Assembly (NCBI GenBank): GCA_964577305.1
Contig: CAZNYS010000012.1
Location: forward strand, 1-64,000
DNA length: 64,000 nucleotides
From: UBA9300 sp964577305
Lineage (GTDB): Bacteria > Bacteroidota > Bacteroidia > Bacteroidales > VadinHA17
Direction of reading: 5' to 3'
Positions 17,724 through 26,233 of this stretch are shown here, piece after piece (within the stretch, counting starts at the first letter, position 1; each line of letters starts with the position of its first letter). The notes under the pieces were generated by a model. It made no database searches. It worked only from the letters and a program-made list of their open reading frames with translations, and was not told where the DNA came from. The position numbers were made by a program, and so were the translations under genes.

Positions 17724-20546
17724 ATGAACTGTCCCGGGAGAAAACTTATTCTGCCTGCCGTGCTTATTGTCTCATTAAACTTAACAGGATTGGCACAAAA
17801 TGATGGGGATGCTGTACCTGTCGACCCTGAAATACGTATAGGCAAACTGGATAACGGTTTGAGCTACTATATCAGGCAAAACCATGAACCTGAAAACAGG
17901 GCCAGCTTTTATATCATACAGAATGTAGGGGCATTGCTCGAAAATGATAACCAGAATGGTTTGGCCCACTTCCTTGAACATATGGCATTTAATGGTACCA
18001 AACATTTCCCTGCAAGGGAAAAGGGTATTATTAGCACACTTGAAAAGCACGGGGTGGCATTTGGTTATAATATAAATGCCTATACAGCATTTAATGAAAC
18101 AGTGTATAATTTAAGTGATGTGCCTGTTGATCATCCGGGATTACTCGATACATGCCTGCTGGTGTTAAATGACTGGTCAAACTATCTTTTATTGACAGAA
18201 GAAGAAATAGATGCAGAGCGCGGAGTGATAACCGAAGAATGGAGGACACGCCGGACAGCCCAGTTCAGGCTAAACTGGCAATTCATCCCGGTACTGCTTG
18301 AAGGATCAAAATATGCCAAAAGGGATATCATAGGAGACCTCGATATAATTCAGAATTTTGACTATAATACACTGCGCGACTTCTACCATCAATGGTATAG
18401 GACTGACCTGCAGGCAATTGCTGTTGTTGGAGATTTTGATCCTGATGTTGTGGAAAAGAAGGTCATTGACCTGTTCTCACAGATACCTGCCGTGGAAGAT
18501 CCACCGGAAAGGCCATTCTTTGATGTGCCTGAACATGATAATATGCGCTACGTGCTGGCGACCGACAGGGAAGCTTCACAACATTCTGCTGACCTGTATA
18601 TAAAACACAGGGCCATTAGCCCTGAAGACAAAAACCAGGATTACCTCAGGGAGCAGTATATAAGAACCCTTTTCAATTCAATGATGTCTGAAAGGATAAA
18701 TGAACTTCTCCAGAAAGGTATTCCACCCTTTATCATGGGTTCAGTAAGTTACAGTAGCTTCATACGTGGGTATGATGTTTTCAGCATAGGTGCCAGCTTC
18801 AGGGAGGGAGAGGGGGAAAAAGCTTTTGAAGCCATATATACTGAAGCCGAAAGGGTTAAAAGACATAGCTTTACTGAAGGTGAACTGGAAAGAGCAAAAT
18901 CAGAAATGTTATCCGATTGGGAAAACTACTACAAGGAAAGGGATAAGATCGATAATGATTCCCGTGCAGGCAGTATTCAGCAGCATTTCCTGCTCAATGA
19001 ACCGCTGCCTTCAGTAGAATATGAATATCAGAAAGTAAAAGAAATAGTGCCAGGTATTTCACTCGGGGAAATGTCATCCAGGGCAAAGCAGTGGATAACA
19101 GGTAAAAACCGCGTGCTCTTTGTCCAGGGACCGGAGGGTGATGACATCGGTTACCTGGCGGAGAAACAGGCCCTGGCTATTATTGAAAATATTGAAAACT
19201 CTGATGTAACGGCATATGATGACACCGGATCAGCCGAATCATTGATAAATAATGTGCTTCCGGGCAGCAAGGTGAGTAATACCAGACAGCTGGCTGAATT
19301 TGATGCCGTGGAATGGACCCTGGGAAACGGAGCGAAGGTAATATACAGGAAAGCAGATCATGAAAAAGATAATGTCTCGGTAAATGCATTCTCCTTCGGG
19401 GGAACATCACTTGTTGAAGACAGCTTTATTCCGGAGGCTGCATTATTGTCAACACTTGCCTCAATGTATGGTGCCGGAGAATTCGATAATATAACCCTGC
19501 AGAAAATGCTGTCAGGTAAAAAAGCCTCGCTCTCCGTCAGCCTGAGTGAAATAACTGAAAACATCAGCGGTACGGCAACCCCTAAAGATTTTGAAACACT
19601 TATGCAGCTACTGTACCTTCGCTTCGAAAAGCCAAGGTTCGACCGCGAAGCACATGATGCTCTTACGGCAAGGTTTAAAGCTTTGCTTGAAACAATGAAT
19701 AACAATCCACAAAAAATAATGCAGGATTCTCTTACCCTTATCATGTCAGGTCACCACCCGCGCGCAAGGATACTTGATGAAGATTATATTGATGATATTG
19801 AATTCGAAAAGATCAGGGAGCTGTACCTTGAAAGGTTCAGGGATGCCGATGATTATACCTTCTTTATTGTGGGTAACGTTGAGGAAGAGACAGCAAAAAT
19901 GATGGCAGAAAAATATATCGGGTCGTTAACAAGCCAACCGGGTTCAGACGAATGGATTGACAGGGGGATAAGACAACCTGAAGGAAAGATAGAAAAAATA
20001 ATAGAGATGCCCCTGGCCGTTCCAAAAGCAACAATTGTTATCAGTTACTCAGAAGATATGGAATTCAATCCCTATAACAGGCAGGCAGCAAGAGCTATCA
20101 ATGGTATCCTCGATATTATATTTACTGAAAAGATACGAGAAGAGGAAGGGGGTACCTACGGTGTGTCTGCAGCCATATCTCTGCAGCAATTCCCAGTTCA
20201 GAAAGCTAACACTATTATTTCATTCGACTGTGACCCTGAAAGGTCTGCTGAGCTGAAGTCAATAGTCTACCGGGAAATAGAACAATTAATGGAAAAAGGA
20301 CCAGAAAAAGAAAATCTTGATAAGGCAGTTAATAATATCCTTAAAAACAGGGAGGAATCAAAACAACACAATTCATACTGGATGTCAGCTCTTTACACCT
20401 ACTACCTCAGTGGAATAAACTATCATGACCCTGCAAATTACGAGGATATACTTAATGGATTTACTACTGAGGATATCAGGAATGCGGCCGTTGCCTTCTT
20501 CAAAGACGCAGATATTGTTGATATTACCTTCACTCCAAAGGAATAG
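17724..20546 (+). CDS. M16 family zinc metallopeptidase, exported
   Basis: The 940-residue protein has a signal peptide (about 1-24) and the inverted zinc motif HFLEH at 82-86, with a downstream glutamate in the ERGVITEEW region near residue 162. It has the four-repeat M16 layout of two active/inactive halves; the C-terminal half (from about residue 530) lacks the HxxEH motif, as expected. It resembles the pitrilysin/PqqL-like periplasmic peptidases of Bacteroidota that degrade peptides up to small-protein size. Length is normal. A repeat-derived spacer, 20554-20763, follows it. Confidence 0.93.
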   Translation: MNCPGRKLILPAVLIVSLNLTGLAQNDGDAVPVDPEIRIGKLDNGLSYYIRQNHEPENRASFYIIQNVGALLENDNQNGLAHFLEHMAFNGTKHFPAREKGIISTLEKHGVAFGYNINAYTAFNETVYNLSDVPVDHPGLLDTCLLVLNDWSNYLLLTEEEIDAERGVITEEWRTRRTAQFRLNWQFIPVLLEGSKYAKRDIIGDLDIIQNFDYNTLRDFYHQWYRTDLQAIAVVGDFDPDVVEKKVIDLFSQIPAVEDPPERPFFDVPEHDNMRYVLATDREASQHSADLYIKHRAISPEDKNQDYLREQYIRTLFNSMMSERINELLQKGIPPFIMGSVSYSSFIRGYDVFSIGASFREGEGEKAFEAIYTEAERVKRHSFTEGELERAKSEMLSDWENYYKERDKIDNDSRAGSIQQHFLLNEPLPSVEYEYQKVKEIVPGISLGEMSSRAKQWITGKNRVLFVQGPEGDDIGYLAEKQALAIIENIENSDVTAYDDTGSAESLINNVLPGSKVSNTRQLAEFDAVEWTLGNGAKVIYRKADHEKDNVSVNAFSFGGTSLVEDSFIPEAALLSTLASMYGAGEFDNITLQKMLSGKKASLSVSLSEITENISGTATPKDFETLMQLLYLRFEKPRFDREAHDALTARFKALLETMNNNPQKIMQDSLTLIMSGHHPRARILDEDYIDDIEFEKIRELYLERFRDADDYTFFIVGNVEEETAKMMAEKYIGSLTSQPGSDEWIDRGIRQPEGKIEKIIEMPLAVPKATIVISYSEDMEFNPYNRQAARAINGILDIIFTEKIREEEGGTYGVSAAISLQQFPVQKANTIISFDCDPERSAELKSIVYREIEQLMEKGPEKENLDKAVNNILKNREESKQHNSYWMSALYTYYLSGINYHDPANYEDILNGFTTEDIRNAAVAFFKDADIVDITFTPKE

Positions 20547-20553
20547 AATGGTA

Positions 20554-20763
20554 GGGGCTGTCTCATAAGTCCACCACCTCCCCCTGACGCTCCTTTGCTT
20601 CGACAAGCTCAGCACAAGTCAGTCGGTCAGGGTACTCCTCCTCTAAAGAGGAGGAGAAAGTTATAGTATTGTAAATCAACTATTTCCCCTCCTTTTTAAA
20701 GGAGGGGTGTCCCGACCATCAGGTCGAGGACGGGGTGGTTTAGTGACTTATTAGACACCCCCC
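20554..20763. repeat. Intergenic element with imperfect terminal inverted repeats and internal hairpins
   Basis: The left end (GGGGCTGTCTCATAAGTCC) and the reverse complement of the right end (GGGGGGTGTCTAATAAGTCA) share TGTCTnATAAGTC in inverted orientation. Inside are a perfect hairpin CTCCTCCTCT-AA-AGAGGAGGAG (20635-20656), a second CCCCTCCTTT/AAAGGAGGGG (20687-20708), and TCCCGACC-ATCA-GGTCGAGGA (20710-20730). It contains no gene. It looks like a MITE-like or extragenic repeat between convergent genes and may serve as a bidirectional terminator. Confidence 0.6.
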
Positions 20764-20772
20764 ACTGTTGTC

Positions 20773-21879
20773 TTATTCAGCAAACCCTCCGGTTATTTCC
20801 TTTAGCTTCTCAAAGAAAGCTTTTTTCCTTTCCGAGTCAATGCCCCAGTCAACCGGGACACTCTGGAATCCCTCTTCAAAGGCTTCGTCCTCGCGACGGT
20901 AATCAAAAAAGCCCCATGACGCAAATGATTCCACGGCCGCCTTCAGGTTATAGTCTTCTTCATTAAAACCATAATGATCATCCTCATTTAAAACAACAGG
21001 CTGTGCATTGTAATCAGGCAATACCTTTACACGTCTGATCATTTCCCTGATTTCCCCGTGATCATCGACACCATTCCCATGAAGGAAAATTACATCGGAT
21101 GCTTTCATAACATTCACATCCGGTAATGTGCCTCCACTGTAACTTACTCCAGCCGGGAAGTTATATCCATTGTATGTTCGTTGCTTTACCCTTAATATCA
21201 GTTCATGTACCCGTTCAGGCTGCAAAATATCGTGATCATAATCAATATCACATTCATTGCATATCTCTATAATCACGTTCCTGAAACCTGACTCATTTAG
21301 CCAGTTTAGTGTATTATCAACTGCGTTTAACACCGCCTGCTCATTGGCCAGCTCCTCGTCCTGGCCGAAATAAAACAATCCAAGAATCACCGCCATGCCA
21401 AGATCATCCGATTTCTTGAGTACTCTGTGCAGGCGGGTAAAATATTCCCTTTTAACTGAGCCATCAGCATTAAATGCAGTGTTCACCCAGCCATCATTGC
21501 CATATCCAATAGGGCTGCCACCCTGCAGGTTAAGGGTAAAGGCCAGCAGACCATAACTGTGCCATTCGTCCATAGCCTGGACAAATTCATTTGTATTCCT
21601 GTCAGCATCCCATCTACCGGTGTCAGGATATTTCCACAACTGGATTGTCTGTTCATTACTATCATCAAAGATACCCTGTACCATGCGTGAATTAAACAGC
21701 AACCCTTCAATACTGTTGCCATTCCATTCTTTACCCCTGTAAGTGGGAACACCATTGATATAGAATTTATTCCCCCTTACTTCAAGCCTTGTATTACTAT
21801 TGTCCCTGTTGCACGATGCAGCGGGTATTATTAGTATCAGTGCAACAAGAAAAAATTTAATTTCCCCCCAGTCTTTCAT
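20773..21879 (-). CDS. Glycoside hydrolase-like (TIM-barrel) lipoprotein
   Basis: The 368-residue product has a lipoprotein signal (hydrophobic stretch then IPAASC near residue 23). The rest looks like a clan GH-A barrel: a conserved IEICNEC segment around residue 206 could hold the acid/base Glu and VVLNEDDHYG around residue 307 the nucleophile. I cannot name the family or the substrate. Its start overlaps the end of the PfkB kinase gene by 23 bp, so the two are likely co-translated. Confidence 0.6.
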   Translation of the reverse strand: MKDWGEIKFFLVALILIIPAASCNRDNSNTRLEVRGNKFYINGVPTYRGKEWNGNSIEGLLFNSRMVQGIFDDSNEQTIQLWKYPDTGRWDADRNTNEFVQAMDEWHSYGLLAFTLNLQGGSPIGYGNDGWVNTAFNADGSVKREYFTRLHRVLKKSDDLGMAVILGLFYFGQDEELANEQAVLNAVDNTLNWLNESGFRNVIIEICNECDIDYDHDILQPERVHELILRVKQRTYNGYNFPAGVSYSGGTLPDVNVMKASDVIFLHGNGVDDHGEIREMIRRVKVLPDYNAQPVVLNEDDHYGFNEEDYNLKAAVESFASWGFFDYRREDEAFEEGFQSVPVDWGIDSERKKAFFEKLKEITGGFAE

Positions 21880-22843
21880 TTATTTCCTCCCGTATTTTCG
21901 GCCATTGTTCAATATCTATTTTCGGCCCTATAACCTGTATTACATATGAAGCCAGCAAGGTGCCAAAAAATCCGCACTTATCAAGCGGAGCATTATTTGC
22001 CAGGCCATAAAGGAAGCCTGAAGCATAAAGGTCGCCGGCCCCTGTTGTATCTATACAATCAACATCCATGGCATCGACTTTTATCATTTCTTTGCCATCA
22101 TGAACAAGAGAACCTTCAGCGCCCATTTTAACAACTGCTATCTCGCACTTACCGGCTAACAGATGAAGGGCCTCTTCTGCATCCATCCCCGTAAATGCCT
22201 TTGCCTCATATTCATTGGCAAATATTATATCAACATAATTATCAATAATGTAGGAGAAATTATCCCTGAAGTCCTCCACCACGTTAAAGCTGGCCAGATC
22301 GATGGCAATCTTCAGGCCTTCTTCCCTGGCATATATACATGCCTTTTCAATAAGATCCATGTTAGTTATAAGGTAGCCTTCAAGGTATAAATAATCATAC
22401 CCGCTGAATACGGATCTATACAGGTCATCTGCCATTAGTTTCTCAGCGGCTCCCAGGTGGGTGGCAAAGGTACGCTCCGAATCTTTGCTTATCATTGCCA
22501 CGGCTGTACCTGTATCATCATCCTTGAGGCTAAGGTATGTTTTGACGCTTGCAGAATTCATATTCTTTTCAAATATTTTCCCCAGTGTATCATCCCCGAT
22601 AGCCCCGATAAAACCGGATTCAACATGCAATTTTGAAAGCCCATGAATTGTATTGGCTGCTGAACCACCCGATGCCATGTTCGAAACATATTGTGCGGTT
22701 ATATGCTTTATTTCCCTCGATTTCTCCTCGTCAACCAGGGTCATGCTTCCTTTTTCAAATCCAAGCTGTTCAATTATGCTGTCGTCCTTCAGGGGAGTCA
22801 TCATATCAACAAGCGCATTACCTATTCCGAGAACTTTCTTCAT
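21857..22843 (-). CDS. PfkB-family (adenosine kinase-like) sugar/nucleoside kinase
   Basis: The 328-residue ribokinase-fold protein has the N-terminal GIGNALVDMM motif, the GGSAANTIHGLSKL substrate-binding region near residues 59-72, and the catalytic DTTGAGDLYASGFLYG motif near residues 264-279. The overall pattern fits the adenosine-kinase-like branch common in Bacteroidota, but the substrate is not certain. Its 3' end overlaps the glycosidase-like lipoprotein gene by 23 bp. Confidence 0.9.
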   Translation of the reverse strand: MKKVLGIGNALVDMMTPLKDDSIIEQLGFEKGSMTLVDEEKSREIKHITAQYVSNMASGGSAANTIHGLSKLHVESGFIGAIGDDTLGKIFEKNMNSASVKTYLSLKDDDTGTAVAMISKDSERTFATHLGAAEKLMADDLYRSVFSGYDYLYLEGYLITNMDLIEKACIYAREEGLKIAIDLASFNVVEDFRDNFSYIIDNYVDIIFANEYEAKAFTGMDAEEALHLLAGKCEIAVVKMGAEGSLVHDGKEMIKVDAMDVDCIDTTGAGDLYASGFLYGLANNAPLDKCGFFGTLLASYVIQVIGPKIDIEQWPKIREEINERLGGN

Positions 22844-22960
22844 GATAGCGTTTAAGCGTTTTCTGATACAATAAAATAATTAACAAATATATTGCTTAAT
22901 TCACTAAAAGCCTTTATTTTTGCCACGCAAATTTCGGCATAGATTTCTGCATCAAAAAAT

Positions 22961-23034
22961 TCCTCAGTAGCTCAGTTGGTTAGAGCGGCGGACTGTTAAT
23001 CCGTAGGTCGAAGGTTCGAGTCCTTCCTGGGGAG
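22961..23034 (+). tRNA. tRNA-Asn (anticodon GUU)
   Basis: The cloverleaf is complete: acceptor TCCTCAG pairs with CTGGGGA (one G-T pair), D arm GCTC/GAGC, anticodon loop CTGTTAA with GTT at positions 34-36, T arm GAAGG-TTCGAGT-CCTTC, discriminator G. CCA is not encoded. A strong terminator follows 14 bp later. QueA, encoded at 3458-4507, acts on this wobble G in queuosine-modified tRNAs. Confidence 0.97.
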
Positions 23035-23048
23035 CGAAGCGACCCAGG

Positions 23049-23075
23049 CCCCTGGCAGAATTGCCAGGGGTTTTT
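23049..23075 (+). terminator. Rho-independent terminator after tRNA-Asn
   Basis: CCCCTGGCA-GAAT-TGCCAGGGG forms a perfect 9-bp stem followed by five T, starting 14 nt after the tRNA. Confidence 0.92.
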
Positions 23076-23144
23076 CATATATGAAAAAAAGGATGAGAAG
23101 TTTATCCTGAGCGACTTTGAGCGAAGCGAAAAGGAGTCGAAGGA

Positions 23145-23161
23145 AGTCCTTCCTGGGGAGC
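23145..23161 (+). repeat. Direct repeat of the tRNA-Asn 3' end
   Basis: The 17 bases AGTCCTTCCTGGGGAGC at 23145-23161 exactly repeat 23019-23035, the T-arm/acceptor end of the tRNA. Such duplications mark att sites of integrated elements, but only about 110 bp lie between the copies and no integrase gene is present. It may be a remnant or a repeat-associated duplication. Confidence 0.65.
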
Positions 23162-23170
23162 ACCTCGCTG

Positions 23171-23199
23171 GCGCGGATCTCCAGATCCGTGCCTTTTTT
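23171..23199 (+). terminator. Terminator-like palindrome (GGATCT/AGATCC)
   Basis: GCGCGGATCT-CC-AGATCCGTGC has a 10-bp stem with one wobble, followed by C and six T. Related GCGGAT...ATCCG(T/C) palindromes occur near 48114-48156 and 59870-59895, so it belongs to a dispersed extragenic repeat family. Confidence 0.6.
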
Positions 23200-23280
23200 G
23201 TTGATTTCTTCATCCCCACCCCACACGACCCCGAGAATTAGGGGTAGAATAATTTTAAATATTGTAACCCATCTGCCAAC

Positions 23281-23536
23281 AGCATCACCCTTCGATACGC
23301 CCTTCGGGCTTACTCAGGGACCTTTAGCCGGTGGAAGTAATCTGTTTTAGTGCAAGAATATCACTTGTCAACGTTTATCGAACAAGGACAAATTGTTGTA
23401 CTTGATAAGCACGCTGAATCTTGCAGTAGCTTTTACAACTTATTACAAGCATTAAACACTAATTAGGAGAATAACCCAAGGTCCCTGAGCGCGAATAACC
23501 GAGCTTGCGAGGGCATGAGCAGTCGAAGGGTGCTGC
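23281..23536. repeat. Extragenic element with inverted ends
   Basis: The left part (AGCATCACCCTTCGA ... CTCAGGGACCTT, 23281-23323) is inverted at the right (AAGGTCCCTGAG ... TCGAAGGGTGCTGC, about 23478-23536). The pairs GGTCCCTGAG/CTCAGGGACC and CACCCTTCGA/TCGAAGGGTG are exact or nearly so. No coding sequence lies between. It is MITE-like in form, without evidence of mobility. Confidence 0.6.
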
Positions 23537-23609
23537 ATTTTCCAAGCCCTTTTGAGATGGTTTACCTCGACTTTAAATAAACAAAAACCACTGAAAAAGG
23601 GTGCTTAAT

Positions 23610-23634
23610 GCCACCCGTCATATTGATGGGTGGC
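23610..23634 (+). other. Stable hairpin 58 bp upstream of the TPR protein gene
   Basis: GCCACCCGTCA-TAT-TGATGGGTGGC forms an 11-bp stem (one wobble). The following tract (TATTTATTTG) is not a clean T-run, so it may be a terminator for an upstream transcript or a structured leader. Confidence 0.45.
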
Positions 23635-23692
23635 TATTTATTTGATTTTGATAACAAGTTGATTTATATTTATATATCCAAACCAACATAAA

Positions 23693-25618
23693 ATGTCTGA
23701 AAAACCTCATAACTTCTGGCAGGAACTGAAAAGGCGCAAGGTCTTCCGCGTCATAGCAATGTACGCTGCAGCAGCCTATGTGATCATTGAGCTCAGTAAT
23801 AACATTGTTGGACCGTTGAATCTGCCCGACTGGACTCCAACTATGATTATTGTGTTACTGATAATTGGATTTCCGTTTGCAGTAATCTTCAGCTGGATAT
23901 TTGATGTCACACCAAAGGGTATCCAGAAAACAAAGCCGGCGAAGGTTAACAGGGAGAAAGAAGCAGTTTCAAAACCAGCTCAAAGGAAACTGAAGGTAAG
24001 TGATATTATTATTGCTGTCCTGCTTGTTGCTGTTATGATATTGGTATATCCAAAAATATTCAAGAAAGATAATTTTAAGGATATCCGTGATGAAGATGGA
24101 AGGATATCTGTTGCAGTGATGCCCTTTGAAAACCACACGGGTGATACAACACTGAACTGGTTCAGCAACGGAATTTCATCCCTGATAATAAATGTGCTTG
24201 GAAACTCTCCAGAACTGGCTGTTTGTGATGATCATACCATGTATGAGGTAACTCAAAGTGCCAACCAGGTCTATACCGCCGGAATATCTCCGGCTAAAGC
24301 ACAAGGAATTGCAAAACTGGCAGAGGCAAGAACATACATCACAGGCAGTTACCAGGGAAGAGAAGACACCTACTGGATACTTGCCAATCTCGTTGACACA
24401 GAAACAGGGAATGTCATATCAACTCACAGGGTTGAAGGCAACCTGCAGTCATCAGGCTACCTTGAAATGGCCGGTTCCTTATGCGAAGAAATAAAAAACC
24501 ACCTCGAGATCAGGGCTATTGAAGAAAATGCCGATACTGATGTCTTAAAAGCATATACCAGGTCAGCAGAAGCATACAGGCATTATATTGAAGGCCTTAA
24601 CATGTTCGCGGCCGGTGAATATGATCCTGCCATTATGGAATTTAAAAGGGCATTTGAAATTGATACTACATTTACCCTGGCATCATTTTTTATTTCTTAC
24701 AGCTATAATTTAAGAATCCACGATGTTGATCAAGAAGTAAAATTCTGGATCTTAAAAACTTACAACAACAAAGAAAAACTACCACTTAAATACCAGTATT
24801 GGGTAGGGGTGTGGTATGCATGGCTATTTAGTAAAAATGGGGAGGATATGCAGAAAAATCTTGAAATGATGGAGGTTTCAGGAGTAGAATCAAGGTTTTG
24901 GTGGATGGACATTGCTATTACCTATTCAAATATCCTGTTTCAACATGAAAAGGCCATTAATGCATTTGAAAAGGTTCTTGAAAAAAGTAAGAAAATGGGT
25001 GAACCTTTAAAAGATCTTTATTTTTATACCCAATTTGGATCTTCATTGCATAATATAGGCATGCATGAAAGAGAAAAAGAAATATATGAACTGGCATTGA
25101 ATATTTTCAATGATGATAGAAGCAAAAGAGAAATATATTATAATTGGGCAATATGTGCACTTTCTCAGAATGATACTTTAGCGGGTAATAAATACCTGGA
25201 AGAGTATTTAAATGCAAAGAAACGCTTAGGTCATACCCAGGATCATATTGAATATTATTTAGGAAGAGTGTATGACTTGGCAGGTATGATGAAAGAAGCA
25301 GAAGTTCATATTAGGAAAGGATGTGAGTTGGGTCCGCCGAACAATGATTATTGGATTGGTTTAGCCTACTTTCTTATTGATTCGGAAATTGATGTTGAGG
25401 AAGGAATAGAAATAGCTGAAAGATTTCTTGAGTTGTATCCAAATTCAGGAAATATCAGGAGGATTATTGCATTTGGCCTATTTAAACAGGGCAACTATGA
25501 AAAAGCATATAAACTAATAAAAGAGGCCATAGAGAAATTTCCGTATTATGATCAAGAGTTCGAAGATTTATCCAGGGAAATTGAACAGGCCCTCGCCAAC
25601 CAGAAAAGCGAATATTAA
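23693..25618 (+). CDS. Membrane protein with TolB/FlgO-like domain and TPR repeats
   Basis: The 641-residue protein begins with FWQELKRRKVFRVIAMYAAA, a head found in many cyclase-associated and signalling proteins. Two membrane helices (about 18-37 and 47-68) and a third (about 100-116) follow. A TolB/FlgO-like nucleotide-binding-type domain spans about 135-265 (ISVAVMPFENHTGDTTLNWFS, ITGSYQGRED). Helical TPR-like repeats run from about 285 to the end. Related proteins often carry an N-terminal class III cyclase domain or a DNA-binding domain; neither is present here. Function is unknown; a membrane-attached sensing or scaffold role is an inference. No operon partner is evident. Confidence 0.75.
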   Translation: MSEKPHNFWQELKRRKVFRVIAMYAAAAYVIIELSNNIVGPLNLPDWTPTMIIVLLIIGFPFAVIFSWIFDVTPKGIQKTKPAKVNREKEAVSKPAQRKLKVSDIIIAVLLVAVMILVYPKIFKKDNFKDIRDEDGRISVAVMPFENHTGDTTLNWFSNGISSLIINVLGNSPELAVCDDHTMYEVTQSANQVYTAGISPAKAQGIAKLAEARTYITGSYQGREDTYWILANLVDTETGNVISTHRVEGNLQSSGYLEMAGSLCEEIKNHLEIRAIEENADTDVLKAYTRSAEAYRHYIEGLNMFAAGEYDPAIMEFKRAFEIDTTFTLASFFISYSYNLRIHDVDQEVKFWILKTYNNKEKLPLKYQYWVGVWYAWLFSKNGEDMQKNLEMMEVSGVESRFWWMDIAITYSNILFQHEKAINAFEKVLEKSKKMGEPLKDLYFYTQFGSSLHNIGMHEREKEIYELALNIFNDDRSKREIYYNWAICALSQNDTLAGNKYLEEYLNAKKRLGHTQDHIEYYLGRVYDLAGMMKEAEVHIRKGCELGPPNNDYWIGLAYFLIDSEIDVEEGIEIAERFLELYPNSGNIRRIIAFGLFKQGNYEKAYKLIKEAIEKFPYYDQEFEDLSREIEQALANQKSEY

Positions 25619-25693
25619 CTACAAAAACTAACATCTTTTATATACAAGAACCCTGAACACGGAACCCTGTTCTCAAAACCACCCCGCCCTTGA

Positions 25694-26143
25694 CTAATTA
25701 TAAGCTATCCTTATATCTTTATCCGGCAATGCGTCCTTGATCTTTTCCTGCCATTCAAGTGAATCCCAGGTTCCAAGTGCGGTATGTGTAATAAGGTATT
25801 TCTCGGGTATGGGATGGGTGCCCAGAACCACTTTTACCTTGTATTTTTCTTCCATAAATTTCTTGAAATGATCAATGTACGGGCAGGGTGGATAGCCTAC
25901 CAGAAAACCTGTGGCAAAATGTATTACCTCGGCCCCGTTCTTGATCATTTCCTCTGGCACATATTCAATATTTTCGCCCGGGCAACCACCGCATGTAGTA
26001 TAACCTACCAGCTCAACATTTTCATCCTTGCCATAAATACTGAATGCTCCTTCGCGGTTCTTTAATGACCGCAGGCACTTACCTCCGCCGCATAGCCTGT
26101 AGCGGTCACAGATAATGATTCCGATTTTTGTTGTTTTTCTCAT
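25694..26143 (-). CDS. CGGC domain protein (putative metal-binding)
   Basis: The 149-residue protein carries the CGGC-domain pattern: IIICDRYRLCGGGKCL at the N-terminus, YTTCGGCPGEN near residues 48-58, and GYPPCPYIDHF near 83-93. These cysteines suggest metal or Fe-S binding; the family is typical of anaerobes and has no proven function. It lies last in the DUF134-to-CGGC gene run, 90 bp after the DUF4405 gene, with an inverted repeat in between, so it may be partly uncoupled. Confidence 0.85.
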   Translation of the reverse strand: MRKTTKIGIIICDRYRLCGGGKCLRSLKNREGAFSIYGKDENVELVGYTTCGGCPGENIEYVPEEMIKNGAEVIHFATGFLVGYPPCPYIDHFKKFMEEKYKVKVVLGTHPIPEKYLITHTALGTWDSLEWQEKIKDALPDKDIRIAYN

Positions 26144-26153
26144 CGTTATTCCT

Positions 26154-26226
26154 GTTTGATCGTTTGAGCGTTTGATCGTTTGAGTGTTAATGATAGGTCA
26201 AACTCTCAAACAATCAAACTTTCAAA
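26154..26226. repeat. Inverted repeat of GTTTGA units
   Basis: GTTTGATCGTTTGAG...GTTTGATCGTTTGAG on the left faces GGTCAAACTCTCAAACAATC and AAACTTTCAAACC on the right. Together they can fold into a long imperfect hairpin between the DUF4405 and CGGC genes. It could attenuate or stabilise the distal part of the operon transcript. Confidence 0.6.
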
Positions 26227-26233
26227 CCTATAA

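Larger units (their letters stand above)
23035..23692. other. Gene-free, repeat-rich region between tRNA-Asn and the TPR protein gene
   Basis: About 660 bp with no credible gene. It holds the tRNA terminator, the partial tRNA duplication, a second terminator-like palindrome, extragenic repeats of the GAGCGAAG/CGAAGG type, the inverted-repeat element at 23281-23536 and a hairpin at 23610-23634. Open frames here are built from repeat sequence and look non-coding. Confidence 0.7.

Noticed and set aside
23019..23161. An integrated genomic island at tRNA-Asn
   Set aside because: The repeats enclose only about 110 bp and no integrase or phage gene is present.
22980..23226. Small minus-strand frames over tRNA-Asn
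   Set aside because: They read through the tRNA, its terminator and repeats.
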